Source of the DNA: CAIQIA01 sp049317465
Lineage (GTDB): Bacteria > Cyanobacteriota > Cyanobacteriia > PCC-6307 > Cyanobiaceae
Reading direction: 5' to 3'
NCBI GenBank assembly: GCA_049317465.1
Contig: JBMOIF010000017.1
Coordinates: 1 to 40,554 of the forward strand
DNA: 40,554 nt
Shown here: piece by piece, positions 31,733-40,101 of the stretch
Numbering within the stretch: the first letter of the stretch is position 1
Layout of the letters: each line of letters starts with the position of its first letter
Position numbers and translations under genes: made by a program
Notes under the pieces: model-generated
Told to the model about the DNA's origin: nothing
The model's database searches: none
Seen by the model: only the letters and a program-made list of their open reading frames with translations

Positions 31733-32332
31733 TCACTGGGGCCAGCTGTCGCGATACAGATACACATGACCCAGGGCCCTGGGGCCGAAATGTCGGCGCA
31801 TGATTCGCCAGCCCGGCTCGAGCTTCAGCTCCAGGAATCCGGGCGCGCTGCCGCCGCTGCGGGCGATCACCGCCGAGAGGCCTTCCGGTGAACGGGCCAC
31901 CAGCTGGGTCTCGTTGGGTTCCCGGATCACCGTCAGGCGCATCGCTGGGCCGTAGTCGTTGCCCCCCACCCGCACCGAGTAGCCGTTGCTGTCGATGTAG
32001 CGGCTGCAGATGCCCGTGAAGTCGAAGGTCACCAGCAGCGGCTTCACGACCGTGGGCGCCGTGCCCTCCCGCGAGAAGCAGGGCCGTCGGTCCCTGACCT
32101 GCTCGTAGATGTTCAGCTGGGCGCTGCTGCCGTCGCCGATCGGTGCGGCCACGAGGATGAACGACTCGCCCTTCACCTCCCGGGCCTGGAAGAGGGCCGC
32201 CCGCGCGGGGGGCACCACCGTCAGGGTGGCCCCGGAGAGGGTGGCGGCCAGCAGAAGACGCTGGGTGGTCTTGACGAACACGAGAGGGGCGCTGAAGCGG
32301 CCTGATCGTAGAAGTGCTGAAGCGGTTTCCAT
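31733..32332 (-). CDS. DUF3747 domain-containing exported protein
   Basis: 199 residues from ATG at 32332; a GTG at 32281 would give a cleaner signal peptide (KTTQRLLLAATLSGATLTVV, PPARA end). The mature part matches the cyanobacterial DUF3747 family as I recall it: ALFQAREVKGESFILVAAPIG, an IYEQVRDRRPCFS segment and LLVTFDFTGICSRYIDSNGYSVRVGGND, with two cysteines likely disulfide-bonded. No function is known; an envelope or secreted role is inferred. The gene follows the 65-residue membrane protein by 6 nt and precedes rpsU. Confidence 0.85.
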   Translation of the reverse strand: METASALLRSGRFSAPLVFVKTTQRLLLAATLSGATLTVVPPARAALFQAREVKGESFILVAAPIGDGSSAQLNIYEQVRDRRPCFSREGTAPTVVKPLLVTFDFTGICSRYIDSNGYSVRVGGNDYGPAMRLTVIREPNETQLVARSPEGLSAVIARSGGSAPGFLELKLEPGWRIMRRHFGPRALGHVYLYRDSWPQ

Positions 32333-32338
32333 GCGTCT

Positions 32339-32536
32339 TCAGCCCGGTTGGTTGTGACGGATCGCGACCAGCAGGCTCACCACCGTCGCCGGCAGGGTGA
32401 GGGCAAGAATCACCCAGGTGGGCGTGGCCCCCAGGTCAGGCTCGCCATAGGCCAGTTCAAAGACACAGCCGGTGGCGGCGATGCCACTCACGCAGGCCAG
32501 AGCCAGGAACACCCCGGCAAGAGGCTTCATCGGCAT
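32339..32536 (-). CDS. Small two-helix membrane protein, hypothetical
   Basis: 65 residues: two hydrophobic segments (PLAGVFLALACVSGIAATGC and TPTWVILALTLPATVVSLLV) separated by FELAYGEPDLGATP, with a short basic C-terminus. The pattern looks conserved in picocyanobacteria, but I cannot give it a family name or function. It lies 4 nt after def and 6 nt before the DUF3747 gene, so the three genes form a tight unit on the minus strand. Confidence 0.75.
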   Translation of the reverse strand: MPMKPLAGVFLALACVSGIAATGCVFELAYGEPDLGATPTWVILALTLPATVVSLLVAIRHNQPG

Positions 32537-32540
32537 CGCG

Positions 32541-33146
32541 TCAGGTCATGGGACGCACATGGTCCCGGTCAAAGCCCTTCTCCGCCAGTTCGGTCTCGAG
32601 AGTTGAGTGATCAGTGACCCGGTCCACAAAGAGCACACCGCTCAGATGGTCCATCTCGTGAAGGATGCAACGCGCCAGCAGGCCATCGGCCTTGCGGCGC
32701 TGGGGGCGCCCCATCTCGTCTCGGAAGCTCACATCGATGCGGCTCGGACGCACCACCTGCAGGTACACACCGGGGATGCTGAGGCAGCCTTCCTCGTAGG
32801 CGCAGAGCTCGCCGCTGCTCTCGTGGATGGTCGGGTTGATCAGCACCAGGGGTGGGTTGGCGGCCTCGTCGGGATCAAGGTCAATGACCAGCAACTGCAG
32901 GGCCTCGCCGATCTGCGGTGCGGCCAGCCCGATCCCCCGGGCGGCGTACATGCTGCGCAGCATCGATCGCGCCAGATCCCTGGTGGCCCCATCGACCTTG
33001 CCCACCCTTCGGGCGGGCTGGCGGAGCTCGTCGGACCCCAGGGTGTGGATCACGTGGCTGCCTGGCTGATCTGCCCCCTTGGGCACCCGCACTGACGAGG
33101 TGTCCCGTCCGCTCTGTCGGGCAAGGGAGGCGAAGTCAAGGGCCAA
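32541..33146 (-). CDS. def: Peptide deformylase
   Basis: 201 residues. The three deformylase motifs are present: GIGLAAPQIG at 71-80, EEGCLSIPG at 118-126 (Cys121 metal ligand) and HEMDH at 163-167 (two His ligands and catalytic Glu). The enzyme removes the formyl group from nascent N-termini on the ribosome. The N-terminal extension of about 30 residues (DFASLARQSGRDTSS) precedes the usual start of homologues and may be flexible. A TAGAAT-like sequence at about 33175-33170 could be its -10. It heads the def/small-membrane/DUF3747 unit and is divergent from the S9 peptidase. Confidence 0.97.
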   Translation of the reverse strand: MALDFASLARQSGRDTSSVRVPKGADQPGSHVIHTLGSDELRQPARRVGKVDGATRDLARSMLRSMYAARGIGLAAPQIGEALQLLVIDLDPDEAANPPLVLINPTIHESSGELCAYEEGCLSIPGVYLQVVRPSRIDVSFRDEMGRPQRRKADGLLARCILHEMDHLSGVLFVDRVTDHSTLETELAEKGFDRDHVRPMT

Positions 33147-33190
33147 GGACTCCTCCCCAAACGTTGCTGCATTCTAAGGATTCCGTTGCG

Positions 33191-35035
33191 GTGACCAACG
33201 TCCTCATGCCTGCCCCGGTCCCCCGCGAGCCCAGGCTTGACCAGGGTTGTCTGTACTGGGCCGAGCCGCGCCCGGAGGCTGGCGGCCGACTCACCCTGAT
33301 GGTCCGGCGCCCGGGACAGGCGGATTCTCGGGAGCTCACGCCGGCCCCCTTCCATCTCCGCAGCCGCATCCATGAATTCGGCGGTGGCCTCTACGCCGTG
33401 GCTGGTGACGATCTGGTGTTCGTCAACGGTGCTGACGGAGGCCTGTGGAGGCTGGATCAGGCCCGTGACGGGTCGCCGGTCTGTCTTCTTCTTCCCCGGA
33501 CCGACCAGGGCGATCGTCTGGGGGATGGCGTCATCGATCCCCACCGCCGCCGCTGGATCGGTGTGTGTGACTCCCACGACCGCGACCGGCTTCTCGCCAT
33601 CCCCTTGCAGGGCGGCGACCCCGTGGTGATGCGGGAGCAATCGTGCTTCTGCGGTTCGCCGGTTCTCGCCCCCGATGGTGCCGGCCTCGCCTGGCTGGAA
33701 TGGGATCTGCCCTGGATGCCCTGGGAGCGCACCAGCCTGTGGTGGTCCCCCCTGGGGCCGGAGGGAGACCTGCTGGATCCCCAGCGGATCGCTGGCGGTG
33801 ACGACGATCCCCAGTCGCTGTTTCAACCCCTCTGGACCGCGGCCGGGGAGCTGCTGGTGGTTTCCGATCGCAGCGGCTGGTGGAATCTGCAGTGCTGTCG
33901 CCCCGGGGGCGGTGACTCCTGGCGAATCCTTGGTCCCACCGAGGCCGAATGCGGTCTGCCCCAGTGGATCTGCGGTCAGCGCACCGTGGCCGTCGCCGCT
34001 GACCGGCTGCTGGCCCTGTTCTGTGTTCAGGGGCGCTGGCGGTTGTGCCATCGACCCCTGGGGGGCGCTGATGAACTGCCCTGGCAGCCGATCCCCCTGC
34101 CCTGGAGTGACCTGACCGATCTGGTGGCCGACGATCAGCGCCTGATCTGTCTGGCCGCCGACCCCTCCAGGCCGCCGGAGCTGCTGGAGCTGCCCGTTCC
34201 AGGGGGCGTCGCCACGCCGCCCCGTCCGCTGCGCCACCACGGCCCGGCGGCTGACCTGCCCCATGACCTGCGGTTCCGCGGGGGCGACGGCCTCGAAAGT
34301 CAGGCCTGGTATTACCCCCCCCTGGAGCCTGTCGAGGGTCTGCCCCCCCTGCTGCTGCGTTGCCATGGCGGACCCACCGGCATGGCCCGCACCGCCCTGC
34401 AGCCGGCGATTCAGTTCTGGCGCCACCGTGGCTGGGGCGTCGTCGACGTCAATTACGCCGGTTCCACCGGTTTCGGCCGTTCCTACCGCGAACGCCTCGA
34501 TGGCCGCTGGGGAGAGCTGGATGTGGCCGACTGTGCCGCCGCGGCCAGGGCTGTCATCGCCAGGGGCTGGGCTGATCCCGCCGCCGTTGCCATCGAGGGA
34601 GGCAGTGCCGGCGGCCTCACCACCCTGGCGGCCCTGATCGCCGATCCCGTGTTCCGGGCAGGGGCCTGCCGCTACGCCGTCACCGACATCGAGCGCCTGC
34701 GTCATGACACCCATCGCTTCGAGGCCGGGTATCTGGACCGCCTCATCGGCCCCTGGCCTGAAGCCGAGGCCGTGGCCCGGGCCCGATCGCCGCTGCACAG
34801 CCTCCATCTTCTGCGGCGGCCGGTGATCCTTTTCCAGGGCCTGCAGGATCGGGTGGTGCCTTCGGAACAGACCGAGAACCTGGCGACGGCCCTGAGACGC
34901 CGGGGAGGGCTCGTCGAGCTGGTCTGCTTCGAAGACGAGGGCCACGGCTTCCGCAGTCCGGCAGTTCAGCGTTTTGTCCAGGACGCCAGCGAACGTTTCT
35001 TCCGTCGGGTGCTTGGGCTGTCGGTCTTAGCCTGA
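33191..35035 (+). CDS. S9-family (prolyl oligopeptidase-like) serine peptidase
   Basis: 614 residues from GTG at 33191, with AAGGA at 33176-33180 as ribosome site; an ATG five codons on is the alternative. The N-terminal 370 residues form a beta-propeller (repeated blades such as HEFGGGLYAVAGDDLVFVN and AGELLVVSDRSGWWNL). The C-terminal alpha/beta hydrolase carries HGGPTG (oxyanion), GGSAGG with nucleophile Ser472, Asp553 in LQDRVVPS and His585 in EDEGHGF. It belongs with dipeptidyl/acylaminoacyl peptidases. No signal peptide was seen, so cytosolic. The exported hypothetical follows 23 nt later on the same strand. Confidence 0.94.
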   Translation: MTNVLMPAPVPREPRLDQGCLYWAEPRPEAGGRLTLMVRRPGQADSRELTPAPFHLRSRIHEFGGGLYAVAGDDLVFVNGADGGLWRLDQARDGSPVCLLLPRTDQGDRLGDGVIDPHRRRWIGVCDSHDRDRLLAIPLQGGDPVVMREQSCFCGSPVLAPDGAGLAWLEWDLPWMPWERTSLWWSPLGPEGDLLDPQRIAGGDDDPQSLFQPLWTAAGELLVVSDRSGWWNLQCCRPGGGDSWRILGPTEAECGLPQWICGQRTVAVAADRLLALFCVQGRWRLCHRPLGGADELPWQPIPLPWSDLTDLVADDQRLICLAADPSRPPELLELPVPGGVATPPRPLRHHGPAADLPHDLRFRGGDGLESQAWYYPPLEPVEGLPPLLLRCHGGPTGMARTALQPAIQFWRHRGWGVVDVNYAGSTGFGRSYRERLDGRWGELDVADCAAAARAVIARGWADPAAVAIEGGSAGGLTTLAALIADPVFRAGACRYAVTDIERLRHDTHRFEAGYLDRLIGPWPEAEAVARARSPLHSLHLLRRPVILFQGLQDRVVPSEQTENLATALRRRGGLVELVCFEDEGHGFRSPAVQRFVQDASERFFRRVLGLSVLA

Positions 35036-35058
35036 AGGGTGATGTCCTCCGGTTCCTG

Positions 35059-35523
35059 ATGGTGTCGACGCTCCGCAGACTGCCGCGGCTGCTGCTGCTG
35101 GCCGCTCTCGTCGTTCCCCTGCTGCCGCTGTCGGCCCGGGCTGACGGGATGTCTGAGCAGCGGGCGGCCAACCTGGCCCGCAACGTCGCCGTCCGCCTGA
35201 ACGGCGGCCTTGGTCGGTACCGCCCTGCCGACTGCATGTTCAGTCAAGGCGGTGGATCCTGTCGCATCCGCTCAGACGCCCGCGGTTACACGTTCCGGTT
35301 CAACGGTGGCAGCCCCGGCTGGCAGCAGCTCAACCTGCCTCCGACGGTCCAGACCGAGATCACCATCGACCCAATGGGCCGCCAGGTTGTCGGCGAGCCG
35401 AAGAACACGCTGCTCGGCACGACGAAGCCGACCGGTTCGGCTCCGACCCCGGCGATCAGGCCTGCGGATGGTCGTTCCGAGCCTCTGACACCGAAGTCGC
35501 CGACCCCGTCAGCACGGCCCTGA
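35059..35523 (+). CDS. Hypothetical exported protein
   Basis: 154 residues from ATG at 35059. A signal peptide is clear: RRLPRLLLLAALVVPLLPLS with an SARAD cleavage area near residue 29. The mature part has NLARNVAVRLNGGLGRYRPADCMFSQGGGSCRIRSDARGYTFRFNGGSPGWQQ, with two cysteines about 10 residues apart (likely a disulfide), then a Thr/Pro-rich tail. I recall similar cyanobacterial exported proteins but no named domain. Its last 68 nt overlap the 3' end of the aspartoacylase gene on the opposite strand. The low-complexity tail falls in that overlap, so the stop position should be viewed with that in mind. Confidence 0.75.
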   Translation: MVSTLRRLPRLLLLAALVVPLLPLSARADGMSEQRAANLARNVAVRLNGGLGRYRPADCMFSQGGGSCRIRSDARGYTFRFNGGSPGWQQLNLPPTVQTEITIDPMGRQVVGEPKNTLLGTTKPTGSAPTPAIRPADGRSEPLTPKSPTPSARP

Positions 35524-36421
35524 GGGCGTCGCTCCAGGATCTCAGGCATCGCATCGACTGCCTCTCAACGATGGCGAGGGCGATCCCCTTCTCGCCGTAG
35601 GCCGCTTCATTGGCAAAGAGCGTCGCCAGTCCGCCGGGGCTGTCCTCCTCAAGGGGAACAGGGCCGTCAGGCCCCAGGAACAGGGGGTCCCCAGGTGCGA
35701 TGGGCAGCCAGTCGGACCCCAGGCGGTCCGGGTGGACGCTGGCCCGGGGGGTGCCATCGGCAGCTCGCGGCAGGTCCCGGTTGGCGATGTGCCGGTGCAC
35801 CATCAACTGCTTCGGCAGCCGCAGCCGGTCTTCGGCGCTCTCCTGCAGCAGCTGCAGCAGCGTCAGCACCCCCAGCTCGGTGCGCCGCAGGGTACGGGGG
35901 CAGAGCACGCCCTGGGCCACCGGTCCCACCTCGAGCACCACGCCGCAGGGCCAGAGGCCCACAAGAAAGCCAGACTCCACCGGGTCCCCCTCGTGCAGGT
36001 ACACCGGCAGGCCCAGGCGGAACTGGCAGGCGGCCGCCAGGGCGAGATCGGCGGGCCTGCGGCCATAGACCACGAGCGATGAGCCCATGGCCGCCGTCGT
36101 GCTGTGCAGATCGATGACCACGGCCTGGGGGTCGGCGCCCCCAGGCCCATAGCGGTTGATCAGCTCCCTGGCCCGCAGCACCTCCTGGTCGTGGGGATCG
36201 GACTGACTAAGAAGGTCCTGCCGGAAGCAGCGGTTGAGATCGCGGTCGACGTAGCGCCGGCCCAGGGCCAGTGCCGCTGGGTTGCCGATCTCGCAGGAGA
36301 CCCTCAGGGGCGATCCCGGGGGCAGGGGCGGCCCCCCCGAGCTTTGCCAGCGCCGCAGCAGCCAGGGGGCGTTGATCTCGTTGCCGTGGGTCCCACCCAC
36401 CAGCAGCACACGGCTGGTCAT
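35456..36421 (-). CDS. Aspartoacylase/AstE-family metallo-carboxypeptidase-like
   Basis: 321 residues from ATG at 36421, which overlaps the pntB stop by ATGA. Zinc ligands are visible as GGTHGNE (His12, Glu15) and DLHSTTAAMG (His106). The substrate-binding RDLNRCF lies at 60-66, and LEVGP, the glutamate region, follows. The family deacylates N-acetyl-aspartate, N-acetyl-glutamate or succinylglutamate. Whether the substrate is really N-acetyl-aspartate in a cyanobacterium is doubtful. It is the last gene of the transhydrogenase operon and converges with the exported hypothetical. Confidence 0.92.
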   Translation of the reverse strand: MTSRVLLVGGTHGNEINAPWLLRRWQSSGGPPLPPGSPLRVSCEIGNPAALALGRRYVDRDLNRCFRQDLLSQSDPHDQEVLRARELINRYGPGGADPQAVVIDLHSTTAAMGSSLVVYGRRPADLALAAACQFRLGLPVYLHEGDPVESGFLVGLWPCGVVLEVGPVAQGVLCPRTLRRTELGVLTLLQLLQESAEDRLRLPKQLMVHRHIANRDLPRAADGTPRASVHPDRLGSDWLPIAPGDPLFLGPDGPVPLEEDSPGGLATLFANEAAYGEKGIALAIVERQSMRCLRSWSDALRAVLTGSATSVSEARNDHPQA

Positions 36422-37866
36422 CCCGCCAGCACAGGGGCCTTTCGACGGTTGTCCACCTTGCCGACCCCCAGCTCGCGCAGCTCCTGCAGCAGGCTGTTGA
36501 GCACCTGCTTGGCATCCCCGAAGACCATGGAGGTGTTCGGACACTCGAACAGTCCGTTGCGGATGCCCGCATAGCCGGCGCCGAGGCTGCGTTTCACGAC
36601 GAACACCGTGGTGGCTTCCTCCACATGGAGCACCGGCATGCCGAACAACGGGCTCTGGGGGTCCGTGCGGGCCTGGGGGTTCACCACATCGTTGGCACCC
36701 AGCACGATCACCACGTCGGTGCGGGGAAAGTCAGGATTGATGGCCTCCATCTCCACCAGCTGGTCGTAGGGCACATCGGCTTCGGCCAGCAGCACGTTCA
36801 TGTGACCGGGCATCCGTCCGGCCACGGGGTGAATCGCGTACTTCACGTCCACGCCATGGCGTTCCAGCAGCTGGGCCACCTCCCGCAGGCTGTGCTGCGC
36901 CTGGGCCACCGCCAGGCCATAGCCGGGAACGAACACCACCCGCCTGGCACCCTCGAGGGTCATGGCGCACTCCTCGGCTGAGCAGGAGGTGATGTTCTGA
37001 TATTCCCCCTGATCGGCACCCCCGGCCTGGGCTCCGGTTCCGAGGGCGCCCCCGAACAGCACCGACAGCAGCGACCGGTTCATGGCGGTGCACATGACCG
37101 AGGTGAGGATCAGCCCGGCGGCACCGACCATGGCCCCGGCCACGATCAGGAGACGGCTGCCGACCACGAATCCGGCGGCAGCGGCGGCCACGCCCGAATA
37201 CGAGTTCAGAAGCGAGATCACCACCGGCATGTCGGCACCCCCGATGGGCAGGGTGAGGCCCACACCGAGCACCAGCGCCAGGGCCGCCAGAAGGGCCAGG
37301 CTCAGTGCCGTCGGCACCAGCGAGGTGAAGGCCAGGGCCGAGCAACCCAGGCAGGCGACCGCCAGGCCGATGTTCACCAGATGCCGCGACGGCATCTGTG
37401 TCCAGGCAGGGGTGTCGAGCCACTCCTGCAGCTTGGCCATCGCCACCAGCGAGCCGCTGAAGGTGATGGCCCCCACCAGGACAGAGATGACGATCGAGGC
37501 CATGGCGAGTCCGGAAGACTCACCCGGCAGACCCGCAGCCGCCAGCGCCACCAGCAGCGAACTCATGCCGCCGCAGCCGTTGAACAGGGCCACGATCTGG
37601 GGCATGGAGGTCATGGCCACCCGTTGGGCGGTCCACCAGCCGAGGCCGCTTCCCACCAGGGTGCCGGCGAGAATCCAGGGCCAGCCCACCAGTCCCTGGT
37701 GCAGCAGCAGCCCGATCACGGCCAACGTCATGGCCAGAGCCGCCAGCCGATTGGCGGCTCTGGCGGTGCTCACGCGCCCCAGTCTCTTGAGGCCGAAGGC
37801 CAGCAGCAGCACCGCCGCCAGATCCAGCGGGGCATGGCCAAGGGCCAGCAGGGAGGAGGGTGTCAT
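36418..37866 (-). CDS. pntB: NAD(P) transhydrogenase subunit beta
   Basis: 482 residues. PntB supplies the membrane-spanning half and the NADP(H)-binding domain III. About nine hydrophobic helices occupy residues 1-290; the C-terminal Rossmann domain starts near 300 with VVFVPGYGLAVAQAQH, where GYGLAVAQAQ is the nucleotide-binding turn, and ends with VEEATTVFVVKRSLGAGYAGI and NSLLQEL. With PntA it couples hydride transfer from NADH to NADP+ to proton flow across the membrane, likely the thylakoid or plasma membrane. It overlaps pntA2 and the aspartoacylase gene by 4 nt each. Confidence 0.97.
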   Translation of the reverse strand: MTPSSLLALGHAPLDLAAVLLLAFGLKRLGRVSTARAANRLAALAMTLAVIGLLLHQGLVGWPWILAGTLVGSGLGWWTAQRVAMTSMPQIVALFNGCGGMSSLLVALAAAGLPGESSGLAMASIVISVLVGAITFSGSLVAMAKLQEWLDTPAWTQMPSRHLVNIGLAVACLGCSALAFTSLVPTALSLALLAALALVLGVGLTLPIGGADMPVVISLLNSYSGVAAAAAGFVVGSRLLIVAGAMVGAAGLILTSVMCTAMNRSLLSVLFGGALGTGAQAGGADQGEYQNITSCSAEECAMTLEGARRVVFVPGYGLAVAQAQHSLREVAQLLERHGVDVKYAIHPVAGRMPGHMNVLLAEADVPYDQLVEMEAINPDFPRTDVVIVLGANDVVNPQARTDPQSPLFGMPVLHVEEATTVFVVKRSLGAGYAGIRNGLFECPNTSMVFGDAKQVLNSLLQELRELGVGKVDNRRKAPVLAG

Positions 37867-38162
37867 CGGTCGTCTCCGCGGCGTCGGAACATGGCGAGCA
37901 TGCGATCGGTGACCAGAAAGCCACCGACCACGTTGAAGAGGGCAAAGGCGAGGGCCACGGCACCCACGGCCTGCAGCAGCGGTGACGGTGTGGTCGCGAT
38001 CAGGGTCAGAGCCGCCAGGAGGGTGATCCCACTGATCGCGTTGGCCCCAGACATCAGGGGGGTGTGCAGGGAGGGCGGCACTTTGCCGATCAGCTCCAGG
38101 CCCAGCAGGCTTCCAAGAAGCAGCACCCAGAGGGCCTCGTCGATGGGCAGCAGGTTGGTCAT
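37863..38162 (-). CDS. pntA2: NAD(P) transhydrogenase subunit alpha, part 2 (membrane domain)
   Basis: 99 residues with three hydrophobic segments (LWVLLLGSLLGLELI; GANAISGITLLAALTLIA; LLQAVGAVALAFALFNVVGGF). The VPPSLHTPLMSGANAISGI motif is that of the domain II part of PntA. In E. coli this is fused to the nucleotide-binding part; here the alpha subunit is split in two genes, as is common in cyanobacteria and alphaproteobacteria. Both boundaries are 4-nt ATGA overlaps, which suggests translational coupling within the operon. Confidence 0.96.
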   Translation of the reverse strand: MTNLLPIDEALWVLLLGSLLGLELIGKVPPSLHTPLMSGANAISGITLLAALTLIATTPSPLLQAVGAVALAFALFNVVGGFLVTDRMLAMFRRRGDDR

Positions 38163-39331
38163 GGGGTCACCTCCGGGCAGCGGGGACGATCGGCAGAGGA
38201 CAGTTCGGGGTGCAGGATGCGGCCGTCCCGGCTGATCAAGCAGGGCGCCAGCAGCGGGTCCTCGCCGTTGAGGCTCAGGTCCCCGGCTTCTGTCACCAGA
38301 ACCTCCAGCAGGGCCGCCAGGTTGCGGGCGTAGAGGCTGCTGGCGTGGTGGGCCACGCTGGCGGCCAGCCGGTCGGCCCCGATGATGCGCACGCCGTCCT
38401 GTTCAACGGTGCGGCCGGCCACGCTCAGTTCGCAGTTCCCCCCCTGTCCCACGGCCAGGTCAACCACCACGGCACCGGGTCGCAGCAGGGACGTCAGCTC
38501 GCGGGTCAGCAGCAGTGGCGCCGGTCGACCGGGCACCTGGGCCGTGCAGATGACCGCGTCGCAGTCGTGCAGATGGTCGGCCAGCTGCTGCCGCTGGGCC
38601 TCGAGAAAGCTCGCGGTCGCTTCGCGGGCATAGCCACCGGCCTCGCCCGGTCGCTCCAGGTCGGGCGGATCGATGAAGCGTGCTCCCAGGGATTCCACCT
38701 GTTCCCGGGCCGCCGCCCGGACGTCGCTCACCTTGACGACGGCGCCCAGGCGCCGGGCGGTGGCCACGGCCTGCAGACCGGCCACCCCTGCCCCGATGAC
38801 CAGGATCCTGGCCGGCTGCACGGTCCCGGCGGCCGTCATCAGCATCGGCATGAAGCGGTCCAGAGCCGCAGCTGCCACCAGCGCAGCCTTGTAGCCGGCG
38901 ATGTTGGCCTGGGAGGAGAGCACGTCCATGGCCTGGGCACGGGTGATCCGTGGCAGCAGTTCCATGGCGATGGCCGACAGCCGCTGGCGCTCCAGCACAT
39001 CCAGGAGCGCGTCGTTGCCATGGGGGGCCAGCTGGCCCAGCACCAGAGCCGATTCCCCGAGACGCTCCAGGTCCTGATGCCCGTCACCGCTGCGGGGCGT
39101 GCCGACACACAGCAGCACAGCCGTGGTGCTCCAGGCCCCTGCGTCGGCCACGGGCACCAGCTCGGCGCCGGCCTCGGCGTAGGCCTCGTCAGCAAAGCCG
39201 GAGGCCACCCCGGCACCCTGCTCGACCCGGCAGTGCAGTCCCTTCTGCCTCAGCCGTGACACCACCTCCGGCGTGGCGGCAACACGGGTCTCCTCCGGAT
39301 CCCGTTCCAGCGGTATCAAGACGTTGACCAT
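38159..39331 (-). CDS. pntA1: NAD(P) transhydrogenase subunit alpha, part 1 (NAD-binding)
   Basis: 390 residues from ATG at 39331. It begins MVNVLIPLERDPEETRVAATPEVV, the alanine-dehydrogenase/PntA N-terminal pattern. The NAD Rossmann fold is at about 165-200 (ARILVIGAGVAGLQAVATARRLGAVVKVSD). The later loop VICTAQVPGRPAPLLLTRELTSLLRPGAVVVDLAVGQGGN is characteristic of PntA domain I. This soluble subunit binds NAD(H) and passes hydride to PntB domain III. It is the first gene of the pnt operon; its promoter must lie in the 187-nt divergent gap with cp12. Confidence 0.97.
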   Translation of the reverse strand: MVNVLIPLERDPEETRVAATPEVVSRLRQKGLHCRVEQGAGVASGFADEAYAEAGAELVPVADAGAWSTTAVLLCVGTPRSGDGHQDLERLGESALVLGQLAPHGNDALLDVLERQRLSAIAMELLPRITRAQAMDVLSSQANIAGYKAALVAAAALDRFMPMLMTAAGTVQPARILVIGAGVAGLQAVATARRLGAVVKVSDVRAAAREQVESLGARFIDPPDLERPGEAGGYAREATASFLEAQRQQLADHLHDCDAVICTAQVPGRPAPLLLTRELTSLLRPGAVVVDLAVGQGGNCELSVAGRTVEQDGVRIIGADRLAASVAHHASSLYARNLAALLEVLVTEAGDLSLNGEDPLLAPCLISRDGRILHPELSSADRPRCPEVTP

Positions 39332-39464
39332 GTCCGGTCGTTCCTCCTCGGTGGGACGCTGTGTCCCCTGATGTCATTGAGTGGCCGTCGGCGGGATCTG
39401 CCCACGGTCGCGCCGTCTGTGTGTGGGGTTGCGCACAGGGCTTGCCAGGCAGGGGCCGAACCCT

Positions 39465-39494
39465 TTGCCGACCCCATGTGTCGCTGCCTACGAT
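39465..39494 (+). promoter_or_regulatory. Candidate sigma70 promoter for cp12
   Basis: TTGCCG at 39465-39470 and TACGAT at 39489-39494, 18 nt apart, precede the CP12 start by 24 nt. Both hexamers resemble the consensus. The 187-nt cp12/pntA1 divergent region should also hold the pntA1 promoter, but I did not find a clear one. Confidence 0.5.
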
Positions 39495-39518
39495 GGGCGG
39501 GCTCTGTTGGAAGGCAGC

Positions 39519-39737
39519 ATGAAGTCCATCGACGAACACATCGCCAAGGATGTGGACGAGATCGCCGAGGCCAAGGCCAAGGGCGACGATGCGATGGTCC
39601 GGCATTACCAAGAGGAACTCGCTTCCCTGCAGGAGTTCAAGGAACACCACCCCGGTGACGCCCATGACCCCACCTCCCTCGAGGTGTACTGCGACAACAA
39701 CCCTGACGCTCCTGAGTGCCGCATCTACGAAGACTGA
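39519..39737 (+). CDS. cp12: CP12-like Calvin-cycle regulator
   Basis: 72 residues from ATG at 39519 (MKSIDEHIAKDVDEIAEAKA). The C-terminal disulfide module YCDNNPDAPECRIYED is the conserved GAPDH-binding tail of CP12. The N-terminal cysteine pair of plant CP12 is absent, and the usual AWD_VEEL core is replaced by VRHYQEELASLQ, so it is a shortened variant of the kind seen in picocyanobacteria. CP12 binds glyceraldehyde-3-phosphate dehydrogenase and phosphoribulokinase in the dark under oxidising conditions; without the N-terminal Cys pair, only the GAPDH-side switch would be redox-controlled. A terminator follows at 39774. The neighbouring pnt operon is a plausible but unproven redox link. 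Confidence 0.92.
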   Translation: MKSIDEHIAKDVDEIAEAKAKGDDAMVRHYQEELASLQEFKEHHPGDAHDPTSLEVYCDNNPDAPECRIYED

Positions 39738-39773
39738 TGACATTGCACTGATCTGCGGACTCCGCAGGACCTG

Positions 39774-39806
39774 GCAGCCCCTCCTCACCGTTGGGGCTGC
39801 TTTTTT
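39774..39806 (+). terminator. Rho-independent terminator after cp12
   Basis: An 8-bp stem GCAGCCCC/GGGGCTGC (39774-39781 and 39793-39800) with an 11-nt loop is followed by six T residues (39801-39806). It is the clearest intrinsic terminator in the window, 37 nt after the cp12 stop. Confidence 0.9.
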
Positions 39807-39842
39807 GTCGTTCTCCTCCCCAGGCGTCTCTCGGCTGTCCCG

Positions 39843-40025
39843 TCAGTAGTCCTGGTTGAAGGCCGCCGGACTGTCGGTGATCCGGCAGATGACCGCCTCT
39901 TCGGAGCTCATCTCGACCACACGGTTGACCGGGCGGCCCAGTCGCCGCAGGACTTCAACATCCGCCATGGTCTGGCAGCGGGCCAGCAGGGAGCCCTGTC
40001 CGTCAAAGCAACAGAAGAATTTCAC
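39843..40025 (-). CDS. Small hypothetical protein, 60 residues
   Basis: Starts MKFFCCFDGQGSLLARCQTM at 40025 and continues ADVEVLRRLGRPVNRVVEMS, then SSEEAVICRITDSPAAFNQDY. It has four cysteines and the FDGQGSLLARCQT opening, and looks like a conserved picocyanobacterial small protein with an alternating beta-alpha pattern. I cannot name its family or role. There is no signal or membrane segment. It converges with cp12 and is preceded by another small minus-strand gene. Confidence 0.65.
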   Translation of the reverse strand: MKFFCCFDGQGSLLARCQTMADVEVLRRLGRPVNRVVEMSSEEAVICRITDSPAAFNQDY

Positions 40026-40101
40026 GGCATCGAACCGGTTGCTTCTTCGTTATGTCCTCTGTGGGGGAGGGTCCCCCAAGACTTCAGCCCTTCTCCAAGG
40101 T

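Noticed and set aside
33050..34945. 631-codon minus-strand frame opposite the S9 peptidase
   Set aside because: Pro/Gly/Gln-rich shadow without motifs; the plus strand has an intact catalytic triad.
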